Counted from the stretch's first letter, positions 7,104 through 15,310 are shown. The stretch: DNA of 15,382 nucleotides from VFZL01 sp046734915 (GCA_046734915.1 JBKPSC010000235.1:1-15382), one strand, 5' to 3'. The notes: generated from the letters alone by a model not told the origin. Made by a program: numbers and translations.

Positions 7104-9371
7104 ATGACGCGCGCGGTTGCGGACAATCCTCTTCCGTCTCGCCAGAACGAGACCCCCGCGCCCGCCGGACCCGGCGAGCCGGGAGCGTTGTCGACTACGG
7201 GCAACAAGGACGAGTTGGGCGGCGGCGCCGAGTGGAGGCCGGCAGACTTCGGTGCCGTCCAGGAATGCCTGACACTGCTCGCCAAGGCCGTGCGGCAGTT
7301 CCACACCTATCCGGCGACGAGCCCTCTCTGCATCGACGCCGTCGGCGCTTGCCAGAAGGCGCTGGTCGGTCTGACCGCGCGCGATAACCTCACGTTCCGC
7401 GTCGCGCCTTCCGAGGTCGTCGTCGACGAAGTGCGGACCGGTGCGGGAACGGCCATCGAACATGAGGTCGCGCGGCGGCTCCATCGCGCGCAGGTGGCCG
7501 CCGTCGAAATCGCCCGCGCCGCGACGGCGCGCGATCTGACCCGCTTCTGTGCGGACCTCAGCGCATTTGGTGACGCGTCGAGATCGGCGTTGAGTTTTAC
7601 TGAAGTGCTGTCCGAGCACGGCGTCAGCGGCGTCACCGTCCGCACCGCGCACCGGCCGGAAGTCCTCGACGTGGGCGCGCCGTCGCCGCCGGTCCGTCAG
7701 CTCGTCGAGCACGAGCGGCAGCGGCGCCAGGCGCTCTTCGCTTCCGGCGGACCCGTGCAGCACCTGTATCCGCCCGACAAGGGGTGGGTGCGTGTCGATC
7801 CCACGGCGGACTACGACTCGTTCTCGCTGGTCGACCTCGCCGTTCTCATTGACAATCCCGCCGAAGTCGCCGTCGCCCTCATGCGGCTGACTGGCGAAGA
7901 ATCGACGGGGTCTGTCGATCCCGCGAACGCCTTCGAGCAGAAGTTCACGGACTTGGCGACGATCTTCTCGGCCGTCGATCCGCGTCTGTCACGACTGCTC
8001 TTCTCGAAACTCTCGCGTGCGGTCCTCGAGCTCGACTCGGATCGCCGGGCCAAGCTGCTTCGGCGCACGGTGCTGCCGGGGCTTCTCGACGGAAAGCTCG
8101 ACGGCTCGGTGCTGGCGGATTTCCCCGACGTCGATCTGGCCGAGGCGCTGTGCCTGCTGCTGGACCTCGAAACCGCATCACCCGACGTTCTCGGGGCGGC
8201 GCTCGACAGGCTCGGGTTGCCAGAGGAACGGCGGCGCGCGCTCGCCCCGTTGCTCGAAGAACGGTTGCAGCGGGGCAGCGCGGCGGGCCGGACAGACTCG
8301 TACGGCCATAACCATGCGATCGAGCACTATGCGCGGAAGCTGATCGAGATCACTGGGGATCATGGCCGCAGCTTCGCTGAATTCACGGCCTTCGATCTGT
8401 CGGTCACCGACCAAACGCTCGAGACGGTGGCGGGACTCGTCAAGGCGATTGGCCGCACCGATTTCATGGCCTCGCAGCTGGAGACGCTGTTTCAACTGGT
8501 CCGGCTCGAGCCCAATCCCTCGCTGGTGACGGCCTTCATGTCGCGAGTCATCGCGTGCTTCGAGGCTCTCGAACGTGATAACCAGCGGGGCACGCTGGCG
8601 CAATGGGCCGAGCGCTTCCGCCAGCTGTCGGTCAGTCTGCGGCCGTCGCGCCCCGACGTGGCCGACGCCATCGTGACCGGCCTCGAAGGCTTCTGCACTC
8701 TCGCGCGAGCGCTGTTCCTCGCTGACCTGTACAAGGCCGACGGCAAGAGCCGGGCCCTAGCCCACGCGTTGATCGACGGATTCGGCGAAACGCCGCTGAG
8801 CTCGTTCGTGGCCGCGCTCGACGACGTGACCGCGCACACCGCCGCCCGACCCCTCGTCCCGCTGATGTGCGATCACGCCGATCTGTTCGCGCCGATGCTT
8901 GCGCCGCGATTGCCCGCCTGCGGCCAGCTTGCGCGGCCGGCTCTCGTCCGTGTCCTCGGTGCGGCGGGGCCCGCGTGCATCTCCACCGTTATCGACCTCC
9001 TGCACCAGAGCGACGAAGCGACCGGCCGCGAGGCCCTGCGCGCGCTGGCGAAGATAGGTACCCCGCAAGCCGCAGCGGCCGTCGCCGATCAAGTGATGGG
9101 CGACAAGGCCTGGTCGCAAACCGCCGCCGAGGAGGCCCTCTGGCACTTCCCGCCGAATCAGGCGGCGGCGCAGGTTCGCCGGCTGCTCGCCAGCCCCGAC
9201 TTCGTCCGGCGGCATCCAGACGTCGCCGGCCGGCTCCTCGACCGCGTCGCGCAGGTCGGCGCCAGCAGTCTCGCCCCGATCCTTCGGACGCTGACGCCGC
9301 TGCGTTTCCGCTTCTGGAATCCGGCCCTCGTGCGCGTGGCTCTCAAAGCTCGCCAGTTGCTGCGGACATGA
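7104..9371 (+). CDS. Large cytoplasmic HEAT-repeat protein with an N-terminal module shared with the HD-GYP neighbour
   Basis: This 755-residue protein has neither signal peptide nor membrane helix. Residues 1-45 are low-complexity and polar. Residues about 48-155 form a module that aligns with residues 20-118 of the next gene product: TYPATSP here against TYPVGHP, SEVVVDE against GEVHLDG, VAAVEIARAATARDL against VQSIHISEGVEPREL. A long, mostly helical middle follows. Residues about 610-720 look like HEAT repeats ('ARPALVRVLGAAGPACISTV', 'EALRALAKIGTPQAAAAVAD', 'AAEEALWHFP'), a scaffold for protein binding. No enzymatic motif is visible. Its stop overlaps the HD-GYP start codon (ATGA at 9368-9371), so the two are translationally coupled and probably work as a pair. 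The HEAT call is good; the function is unknown. Confidence 0.8.
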   Translation: MTRAVADNPLPSRQNETPAPAGPGEPGALSTTGNKDELGGGAEWRPADFGAVQECLTLLAKAVRQFHTYPATSPLCIDAVGACQKALVGLTARDNLTFRVAPSEVVVDEVRTGAGTAIEHEVARRLHRAQVAAVEIARAATARDLTRFCADLSAFGDASRSALSFTEVLSEHGVSGVTVRTAHRPEVLDVGAPSPPVRQLVEHERQRRQALFASGGPVQHLYPPDKGWVRVDPTADYDSFSLVDLAVLIDNPAEVAVALMRLTGEESTGSVDPANAFEQKFTDLATIFSAVDPRLSRLLFSKLSRAVLELDSDRRAKLLRRTVLPGLLDGKLDGSVLADFPDVDLAEALCLLLDLETASPDVLGAALDRLGLPEERRRALAPLLEERLQRGSAAGRTDSYGHNHAIEHYARKLIEITGDHGRSFAEFTAFDLSVTDQTLETVAGLVKAIGRTDFMASQLETLFQLVRLEPNPSLVTAFMSRVIACFEALERDNQRGTLAQWAERFRQLSVSLRPSRPDVADAIVTGLEGFCTLARALFLADLYKADGKSRALAHALIDGFGETPLSSFVAALDDVTAHTAARPLVPLMCDHADLFAPMLAPRLPACGQLARPALVRVLGAAGPACISTVIDLLHQSDEATGREALRALAKIGTPQAAAAVADQVMGDKAWSQTAAEEALWHFPPNQAAAQVRRLLASPDFVRRHPDVAGRLLDRVAQVGASSLAPILRTLTPLRFRFWNPALVRVALKARQLLRT

Positions 9372-10786
9372 CCATCCCGCCTGCGACTCCGCCCGCGACT
9401 CCCGCGCCGCTCGATCCGCTGGTTATCCTCAAGGGTTTCGGCAGCCTCCGGCGACTGACCGGCACCTACCCGGTCGGCCACCCGATGGTCGTGCAGCGTC
9501 TGAAAGAGCTCGACGACGCGGTGCGTGCGCAGCTGCGGCAGCAATCACCGGTGCGTATCGACGTCGTCCGAGGCGAGGTCCATCTGGACGGCGTGGCATT
9601 TCCCACCGATGCGCAGGTCACCGGGCAGGTGATCCAGGACCTGCTGGCGATGGGCGTTCAGAGCATTCACATCAGCGAGGGCGTCGAGCCGCGAGAGCTG
9701 CACGCGGTGGCACAGTTCCTCTGGGAGGTCAAGGACCGCGATTCCGGCGAATCCATCGAGGCGCAGTTGTCCGCGCGAGGCGTGCGTCATGTAAGCCTGG
9801 GGCGGCTGGTGCCCCTGGACACGCGCTGGCGCGCCCAGCAGTGGCCAGAGGCGCCGACGGGCCCGATGGACCCGGAGTATGCGCAGTCGCTGCTGCTCGC
9901 CCAACAGACCTTCGAGCAGGTGGCTTCAGGGAAGCCGCTGAAGGCGGCCACGATACGTGACCTGGTGCAGTTGCTGATGTTCAGGGTTGCTCGGAGCAAC
10001 GCTGCACTCAGTCAGATTCTGGCGGTCAAGCAGTACGAGAACCTCACTTACGTGCACTCGGTGAACGTCTCGATGCTGAGCCTCTTGATTGGCCGGCGTG
10101 TCGGTCTGGACGAGGAGACGCTCGCCGCGCTCGTCGAAGGCGCGCTGCTGCACGACATTGGCAAGACGCGCATTCCGCTCGAAGTCATCAAGAAGCCGGG
10201 TGCTCTCGACAAGCACGAGCGTCGGCTGATGGAATCGCACACGACCTTCGGAGCGGAAATCCTCGTACAGCTCGATGGTCTGCGCCCGCTCACCCCGGTC
10301 ATTGCGCTCGAACATCATCGGACGGTGAAAGGCTTCGGGTATCCGGACCTCGGCGACGGCGTCGTTCCGCATCCGATGAGCCAGATCGTTTCCGTCGCCG
10401 ACATCTACGAGGCCATTACCGGCGCGCGGACCTATCAGGCGCCGACCCCGCCAGAACGGGCGTGTCTCATCCTGGCGCGAATCGCGGGGGACAAGCTGAA
10501 CACCGCCCTCGTGAAGACGTTCGTCAACGCGGTGACCTTCTTTCCGATTGGCTCGCTCGTGAAGACCAGCCTGGAGCGTCTTGCCGTCGTCGTTCGCACG
10601 ACACCTGATGATCCACTTCATCCGATCGTCGTTCCGGTCGACGAGCAGTTGAACCGCGCCGGGGATGAGATCGACACGCGTCTTCGCGATAGCGACGGGA
10701 CGTACCGCTGTCACGTCATCGAAACGGTACGTCCGCACCTCGAGACGTTCGACGTCAGCCAGTTTCTCACCGACGAAGCGGCCTGA
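9368..10786 (+). CDS. HD-GYP domain protein (likely cyclic-dinucleotide phosphodiesterase) with N-terminal partner module
   Basis: Starting at ATG 9368, which overlaps the HEAT stop codon, gives 472 residues. The longer ORF opening at 8867 would run antiparallel in sense to nothing useful and lies wholly inside the HEAT gene. Residues 20-118 are the module shared with the HEAT protein. Residues about 225-400 are an HD-GYP domain: H230, H262-D263-x-x-K266, H291, H316-H317, G324-Y-P and D345 ('SVADIYEAITG'). These cover the usual metal and catalytic positions. The strip after HH reads HHRTVKGFGYP, whereas the family norm is HHERxDGxGYP, so E and D are replaced. HD-GYP proteins hydrolyse c-di-GMP, some cGAMP. 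No membrane helix is present. Active hydrolysis is likely but not certain given the altered motif. Confidence 0.87.
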   Translation: MTIPPATPPATPAPLDPLVILKGFGSLRRLTGTYPVGHPMVVQRLKELDDAVRAQLRQQSPVRIDVVRGEVHLDGVAFPTDAQVTGQVIQDLLAMGVQSIHISEGVEPRELHAVAQFLWEVKDRDSGESIEAQLSARGVRHVSLGRLVPLDTRWRAQQWPEAPTGPMDPEYAQSLLLAQQTFEQVASGKPLKAATIRDLVQLLMFRVARSNAALSQILAVKQYENLTYVHSVNVSMLSLLIGRRVGLDEETLAALVEGALLHDIGKTRIPLEVIKKPGALDKHERRLMESHTTFGAEILVQLDGLRPLTPVIALEHHRTVKGFGYPDLGDGVVPHPMSQIVSVADIYEAITGARTYQAPTPPERACLILARIAGDKLNTALVKTFVNAVTFFPIGSLVKTSLERLAVVVRTTPDDPLHPIVVPVDEQLNRAGDEIDTRLRDSDGTYRCHVIETVRPHLETFDVSQFLTDEAA

Positions 10787-10861
10787 TTTCAGGCAGAAGA
10801 CAACCTCAGCCACAACGGGGAGAAGTTCGTCCCATGGTGCGCGGCTTGCAGCTCTCGGCGT

Positions 10862-13255
10862 ATGCTGTCCCCCATGCACCAGTTCAAGGTGTGGTTGACC
10901 ATGCGCAGGGCATGGTTGGCCACGCAGGCGCGCCAACTGTGGAGTGAATTTCTCAAAGCGAAGGCGCGAAATCCGCGCCTCGTTCCTGCGCTGGCGATCG
11001 GATCGGGTGCGGCGGCCCTACTGGTGCTCGTCCTCGCGATCGGTCTGTTCATCTCGATTCTGTCCGGATTGCCCGACGAAGCGGCGATCGGGCGGATGGG
11101 CGAGATGGATCAGGCGACGGCCGTTTACGACGCGTCCGACTCATTGGTGTTCACTATCTTCAAGGAGCGGCGCATCGATGTTCCGCTCGACAAGGTCTCG
11201 CCGAACGTCGTCAAGGCGCTCCTGGCCATCGAAGATCAACGGTTCTACGACCACAAAGGTTTCGACCTCGTCCGGATTGCATCGGCGGCGCTGGCCAACC
11301 TGCGGCACGGGCGGGCGGCGCAAGGCGGCAGCACGATCACTCAGCAGCTCGCCCGCCAGAGCTTTCTCACTCCCGACAAGACCCTGCGGCGCAAACTGCA
11401 GGAGCTGCTGCTCGCGTCGCGGATCGAGCGGTCGTATTCGAAACAGCAGATTCTCGAGCTCTATCTGAACAAGGTCTACTTCGGCGACGGGCTGTACGGC
11501 ATCGAGGCCGCGTCTCAGGGGTTCTTCGGCAAGCACGCGGCCGATCTCTCCGTCGAGGAAGCGGCCCTGCTCGCCGGCCTCGTCAAGTCGCCTTCGTCCT
11601 ATGCGCCGACCGTGAGCCGCGAACGGGCGACCGCGCGGCGCAACGTCGTCCTGCAGGTGATGCTCGAGACCGGCGCGATTGACCAGGCGACCTGGGAACG
11701 CGCGAAAGCGGCGTCGGTGATTCTCGAGGACAGCCTGCGAGCGGACGAACCGCACGGTCAGTACTTCAAAGAGCAGGTTCGGCAAGAGCTGGTTACGCGG
11801 TTCGGGTGGGAGACCGTCTACCAGGGCGGGCTCAAGGTCTACTCGACCCTCGACATGGGGATGCAGCAGGCCGCCGAGACCGCGGTGGCCGATCAGCTGA
11901 AGGCGCTGGATCAGCGCCGGGCGAAAGTGGCCGCTCAGCGGGCGCGCGCCGGCACCGCGCCCGACCCGGATCCGGAGCCGCTGCAGGCCGCGCTCATGGC
12001 GATGGACCCGCATACCGGCGAGGTGCGGGCGATGGTCGGGGGCCGAGACTTCGCGCAGAGCCATTTCAACCGCGCGGTCCAGGCCAAGCGTCAACCGGGC
12101 TCAGCGTTCAAACCCTTTGTCTACGCCAGCGCGCTCGAAGCGGGATTCACGCCGGCGTCGATCATCGACCGTCTGAACGACCCGATCGAAACGCTCCAGG
12201 GCGACTGGACACCTGAGGAGGAACACGCGACCGGCGACTCGATCAGCCTGCGGGCCGGGCTGAGGACGTCGAGCAATCGCGCCGCCGTTCGCCTGCTGCA
12301 AGACGTCGGCATACCAAAGACCGTGGAGTACGCCAAGGCGATGGGCGTCGGCGAGGTTCCCAGCGTGCCGTCCCTGGCGCTCGGATCCGGCGAGGTCACA
12401 CTGGTGGGCATGACTGCGGCGTATGCGGCGTTCGCCAATGACGGCCTGGTGCCAAGGCCGTTCACCGTCCGGAAGGTGACCGATCGCAACGGCACGGTGC
12501 TCTTCGAGCAGGCGCCGGAATCGTCCCCGGCGATCACGAGCCAGACGGCGTTCCTGATGACGAGCATGATGGCCGATGTCATCAACTCGGGCACCGGCGC
12601 TCGCGCCCGAGGCCTCGGCTTCACCCTGCCGGCAGCTGGCAAGACCGGCACGACGAACGACTACAACGACGCCTGGTTCATCGGCTTCACGCCGAAGCTC
12701 GTCGCCGGCGTATGGGTCGGATTCGATCAGCCGCGCACCATCATGCCGCGCGGCTTCGCCAGCGACGTCGCGGTGCCGCTGTGGGCCGCGTTCATGAAGG
12801 TCGCGACGAAGGGTGACAAGCCACAGTGGTTCGAGACGCCCGAGAACATCACGACCGCCGCCGTCTGCCGCCTGTCGGGCAAGCTGCCCACCGAGGGCTG
12901 CGAGCACGTCGAGGTGGTCGATGACGAGGGGCACGTCCAGCGTCGCTCGATGATCTACACCGAGTACTTCGTCCGCGGGACCGAGCCGACCCAGTCGTGC
13001 GACCTGCACCCGACGCGCGGGTTCTTCGGTCACGTCGCCTCCATCTTCACAGGCAGCGAGAAGCCGACCCCGCCCCGCATCGCCGAAGTCGTTCCGCCCC
13101 CGGCGGCGGTGCAGCCGGCGCCATCGGCGAATCGCGGCGAGCCGACTCAAGCGACACCCGAACCGCCAAAGAAGAAGCGGGGCTTCTGGTCGCGCGTGTT
13201 CGGCGTCGGCAAAGGACGAGACGACGAGAGCGGGAGACGGGACCAGAAGCGGTAA
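10862..13255 (+). CDS. mrcA: Penicillin-binding protein 1A (bifunctional glycosyltransferase/transpeptidase)
   Basis: This 797-residue class A PBP polymerises and cross-links peptidoglycan. A membrane anchor lies at about 41-65 after a basic cytoplasmic tail. The GT51 domain (about 95-270) shows E124-D-Q-R-F-Y-D-H, GGSTITQQLARQ (155-166), RKLQELLLASRIER (177-190) and ELYLNKVYFG (199-208). The transpeptidase domain has S414-A-F-K417, S470-S-N472 and K594-T-G596, so both activities look intact. The C-terminal extension carries three cysteines (C669, C680, C713) and ends in a proline-rich and then lysine/arginine-rich tail (767-797). ATG 10862 has no Shine-Dalgarno; ATG 10874 is an alternative. 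It starts 75 bases after the HD-GYP gene, and the next gene starts 10 bases after it. The symbol mrcA/ponA follows family use. Confidence 0.95.
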   Translation: MLSPMHQFKVWLTMRRAWLATQARQLWSEFLKAKARNPRLVPALAIGSGAAALLVLVLAIGLFISILSGLPDEAAIGRMGEMDQATAVYDASDSLVFTIFKERRIDVPLDKVSPNVVKALLAIEDQRFYDHKGFDLVRIASAALANLRHGRAAQGGSTITQQLARQSFLTPDKTLRRKLQELLLASRIERSYSKQQILELYLNKVYFGDGLYGIEAASQGFFGKHAADLSVEEAALLAGLVKSPSSYAPTVSRERATARRNVVLQVMLETGAIDQATWERAKAASVILEDSLRADEPHGQYFKEQVRQELVTRFGWETVYQGGLKVYSTLDMGMQQAAETAVADQLKALDQRRAKVAAQRARAGTAPDPDPEPLQAALMAMDPHTGEVRAMVGGRDFAQSHFNRAVQAKRQPGSAFKPFVYASALEAGFTPASIIDRLNDPIETLQGDWTPEEEHATGDSISLRAGLRTSSNRAAVRLLQDVGIPKTVEYAKAMGVGEVPSVPSLALGSGEVTLVGMTAAYAAFANDGLVPRPFTVRKVTDRNGTVLFEQAPESSPAITSQTAFLMTSMMADVINSGTGARARGLGFTLPAAGKTGTTNDYNDAWFIGFTPKLVAGVWVGFDQPRTIMPRGFASDVAVPLWAAFMKVATKGDKPQWFETPENITTAAVCRLSGKLPTEGCEHVEVVDDEGHVQRRSMIYTEYFVRGTEPTQSCDLHPTRGFFGHVASIFTGSEKPTPPRIAEVVPPPAAVQPAPSANRGEPTQATPEPPKKKRGFWSRVFGVGKGRDDESGRRDQKR

Positions 13256-13265
13256 GATTCCGCCC

Positions 13266-14276
13266 ATGCCGTTCCGGGACTGCGTCGGCCACCGCCATCT
13301 GCTGGCCGTGCTGGCACGATCCGCCCAGCGTGGCTCGGTGCCGCCGAGCCTCATCTTTGGCGGACCCGATGGCGTCGGCAAACGCCGCATTGCGGTGGCG
13401 CTCGCGCAGCTCCTCAACTGCACCGATCTCCAGGAAGGAAACGGCTTTCCCATCGACGCCTGCGGACGTTGCGCAGCCTGCCGTCGCATTGGCCGCGGCG
13501 TCCATCCCGACGTGGTGGTAGTCGAGCCCGGCGATTCCGGCGCGATCAAGGTCGACCAGGTCCGCGACATCATCGATCGCGCCGGCTTCCGGCCGTTCGA
13601 GGGCCGGCGCCGGGTCGTCATCATCGACGAGGCCGACGCGCTGGTGTCGCAGGCACAGAACGCGCTTCTCAAGACGCTGGAAGAACCTCCCGCGGGTTCG
13701 GTGTTCGTGCTGGTTACGGCGCGCCCGGATTCCTTGTTACCCACCGTGCGTTCACGCTGTCCGCTGCTGCGGTTCCGGCCGCTCAGCGGCGACGAAGTCG
13801 CGTCGGTGCTGATGGCCGGAGGCAAAAAGGAAGCCGAGGCGCGGGCGGTCGCGGCGATGGCTGATGGCAGCATCGGTCAAGCGCTGGCGGCGAGTGCCGG
13901 CGAATTGCTCGACATCCGCGACACCGCGGCGCGGGTGCTGACCCGCCTCGTCTCGGCGCGCGACCCCCGGCAGCGGGTTGATGAAGCCAAGGCACTGCTC
14001 CCGAAAACGAGCGCGGGCGGCGCGTCCGATCGCGAATATCTCTCGGAACACGTGAAAGCGATGGCCGCGCTCGTTCGTGACGCCGCGCTGCTCGCCACCG
14101 GCGCCGATTCGTCGGCGCTGGCGAACAGCGACGTCCGCACGGATCTCGAGCGGCTGGCCGCGTTCGGCGGCGCCCGCGGCCCGCGGGCGTTCGAAGTGTT
14201 CGATGAGGCGCTGTCCGCACTCGACGGCAACGCCAGTGCGAAGATCGTCGCCGACTGGTTGGTGTTGGAGTTGTAA
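13266..14276 (+). CDS. holB: DNA polymerase III delta' subunit (clamp loader)
   Basis: A 336-residue AAA+ protein of the usual length. It forms part of the clamp-loader complex that opens and places the sliding clamp on DNA. Landmarks are the P-loop-like GGPDGVGKR (32-40), a zinc module with C52, C66, C69 and C72 (CGRCAAC), DEAD at 121-124, 'SQAQNALLKTLEEPP' (128-142) and the S163-R-C165 arginine-finger motif. The P-loop ends in K-R where active ATPases have K-S/T, which agrees with delta' often being the non-hydrolysing member. It starts 10 bases after the PBP1A stop, so it is probably expressed with it. A ricT-like gene follows, an arrangement seen in many bacteria (often tmk-holB-ricT), but tmk is not adjacent here. 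Confidence 0.93.
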   Translation: MPFRDCVGHRHLLAVLARSAQRGSVPPSLIFGGPDGVGKRRIAVALAQLLNCTDLQEGNGFPIDACGRCAACRRIGRGVHPDVVVVEPGDSGAIKVDQVRDIIDRAGFRPFEGRRRVVIIDEADALVSQAQNALLKTLEEPPAGSVFVLVTARPDSLLPTVRSRCPLLRFRPLSGDEVASVLMAGGKKEAEARAVAAMADGSIGQALAASAGELLDIRDTAARVLTRLVSARDPRQRVDEAKALLPKTSAGGASDREYLSEHVKAMAALVRDAALLATGADSSALANSDVRTDLERLAAFGGARGPRAFEVFDEALSALDGNASAKIVADWLVLEL

Positions 14277-14284
14277 CACTGAAC

Positions 14285-14370
14285 GTCTTAAGTCTTACGT
14301 CTCAGGTCTCAGGCAGATCGGCCTAAGACCTAAGCCCTAAGACGTAAGACCTAAGACTTAAGACGTGAGA
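14285..14370. repeat. Two facing arrays of a 7-bp repeat (consensus GTCTTAN) forming a long inverted repeat
   Basis: Four units in one orientation (14285-14312) face seven units in the opposite orientation (14322-14370, read on the minus strand), separated by nine bases. The outer ends pair perfectly over 15 bases: 14283-14297 with 14352-14366. The remaining units vary mainly at the fifth and seventh positions (GTCTCAG, GTCTTAC). The array fills most of the holB-ricT gap and ends 20 bases before the ricT start. In RNA it could fold into a long, fairly AU-rich hairpin with several alternative registers. There is no T run after it, so it is not a standard terminator. It may be a mobile or slippage-generated repeat, an mRNA processing site or a DNA-binding array. 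Confidence 0.85.
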
Positions 14371-14390
14371 AGACAGACTCGCGCAAGCTT

Positions 14391-15146
14391 ATGGAACGCC
14401 TGATCTCCGTGAAGCTCGGTCCGGTGTCGCGAGTGCATTACGTCGCGCTCGGCGAGGGCACTGTCGCGCCCGCCCCGGGCGATCGGGTCGTGGTGCAGGC
14501 CGACGGCGTTCCCACGATGGCGACGGTGGTCCGGACGATTCCGCAAATCGCGGCACGGCGGCCGGTGCAGGCCGAGGGCGAGCCACGGGTCGTGCGGCTG
14601 GCCACGCGCGAGGACATCACCACGCGCCTCAAGCAGCAGCGGCGCGAGCAGGATGCCTATCGCGTCGCCCTGCTGAAGATTCGAGAGCGCGGACTGCCGA
14701 TGAAGCTGGCGCGCGTCGAGCAGTTGTTCGACGGCTCGCGTCTGACCTTCTATTTCACCGCCGAGGGCCGCGTCGACTTCCGCGAGCTGGTCCGCGAGCT
14801 CGCCGCCGAATTTCACACCCGCATCGAGATGCGTCAGATCGGCGTTCGCGACGAGGCCCGAGCGCTCGGCGGCTACGGGACCTGCGGCCGGCCGCTGTGC
14901 TGCACGACGTTCCTTACCTCGTTCGAACCGGTGTCGATCAAGATGGCGAAGCAGCAGGAGTTGAGCCTGAACCCCTCGAAGCTGTCCGGTCTCTGCGGCC
15001 GCCTCAAGTGCTGTCTGCGCTACGAGCTGCCAAACGCGAAGGGCCAGGTGCATGGCGGCTGCGGCGGCGAAGGCGGCTGCGACAACCCAAGCGGCTGCGG
15101 CGCTGGTGGTGGCTGCGGTTCAGGAAGCTGCCATTGCCGACACTGA
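14391..15146 (+). CDS. ricT: RicT/YaaT-like PSP1-domain protein with a cysteine-rich tail
   Basis: This 251-residue protein starts MERLISVKLG. Residues about 85-180 match the PSP1 C-terminal domain ('RGLPMKLARVEQLFDGSRLTF', 'RIEMRQIGVRDEARALGGYG'). Conserved cysteines sit in C165-G-R-P-L-C170-C171 and C202-G-R-L-K-C207-C208, the pattern of the RicT family. In Bacillus, RicT works with RicA and RicF, which carry iron-sulfur clusters, to help RNase Y process mRNAs. The C-terminal 30 residues are an unusual Gly/Cys tail with six more cysteines (C224, C230, C236, C242, C247, C249) and two histidines near the end. No Shine-Dalgarno precedes ATG 14391. Family identity is firm. The symbol is by analogy, since no ricA or ricF is in view. 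Confidence 0.88.
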   Translation: MERLISVKLGPVSRVHYVALGEGTVAPAPGDRVVVQADGVPTMATVVRTIPQIAARRPVQAEGEPRVVRLATREDITTRLKQQRREQDAYRVALLKIRERGLPMKLARVEQLFDGSRLTFYFTAEGRVDFRELVRELAAEFHTRIEMRQIGVRDEARALGGYGTCGRPLCCTTFLTSFEPVSIKMAKQQELSLNPSKLSGLCGRLKCCLRYELPNAKGQVHGGCGGEGGCDNPSGCGAGGGCGSGSCHCRH

Positions 15147-15173
15147 CTCACGGGCGGGGCGACTGGGAAGGCC

Positions 15174-15198
15174 GGGGAGGCAGGGGAGGCGGGGGGGG
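15174..15198 (+). repeat. G-rich block with direct repeat GGGGAGGC, possible G-quadruplex
   Basis: GGGGAGGC occurs at 15174-15181 and 15183-15190 and is followed by eight consecutive G at 15191-15198. Four or more G runs within 25 bases could form a G-quadruplex on the plus strand, 28 bases after the ricT stop. It might equally be a slippage-prone simple repeat. Confidence 0.5.
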
Positions 15199-15310
15199 CA
15201 GGCAAGGGAGCGCCTGCGGCCACGCTGAGCCCGAAGACATGGAGATCTGAGGCGAGGCGTCGGCGTCAGTTCGCGGTGGGGCCTCGCCGCCAGTGAGAGA
15301 AAGTTGGGCG

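Noticed and set aside
8867..9367. N-terminal extension of the HD-GYP ORF
   Set aside because: It lies wholly within the HEAT gene in another frame, and its translation is Arg/Ala/Pro-rich. The ATG overlapping the HEAT stop codon is the natural coupled start.
12101..13873. 590-residue minus-strand ORF opposite PBP1A and holB
   Set aside because: Both plus-strand genes carry complete catalytic or structural motifs. The minus frame is open only because of GC-rich codon bias.
14283..14370. CRISPR array
   Set aside because: The repeat units are 7 bp and contiguous, without spacers, and no cas gene is present.
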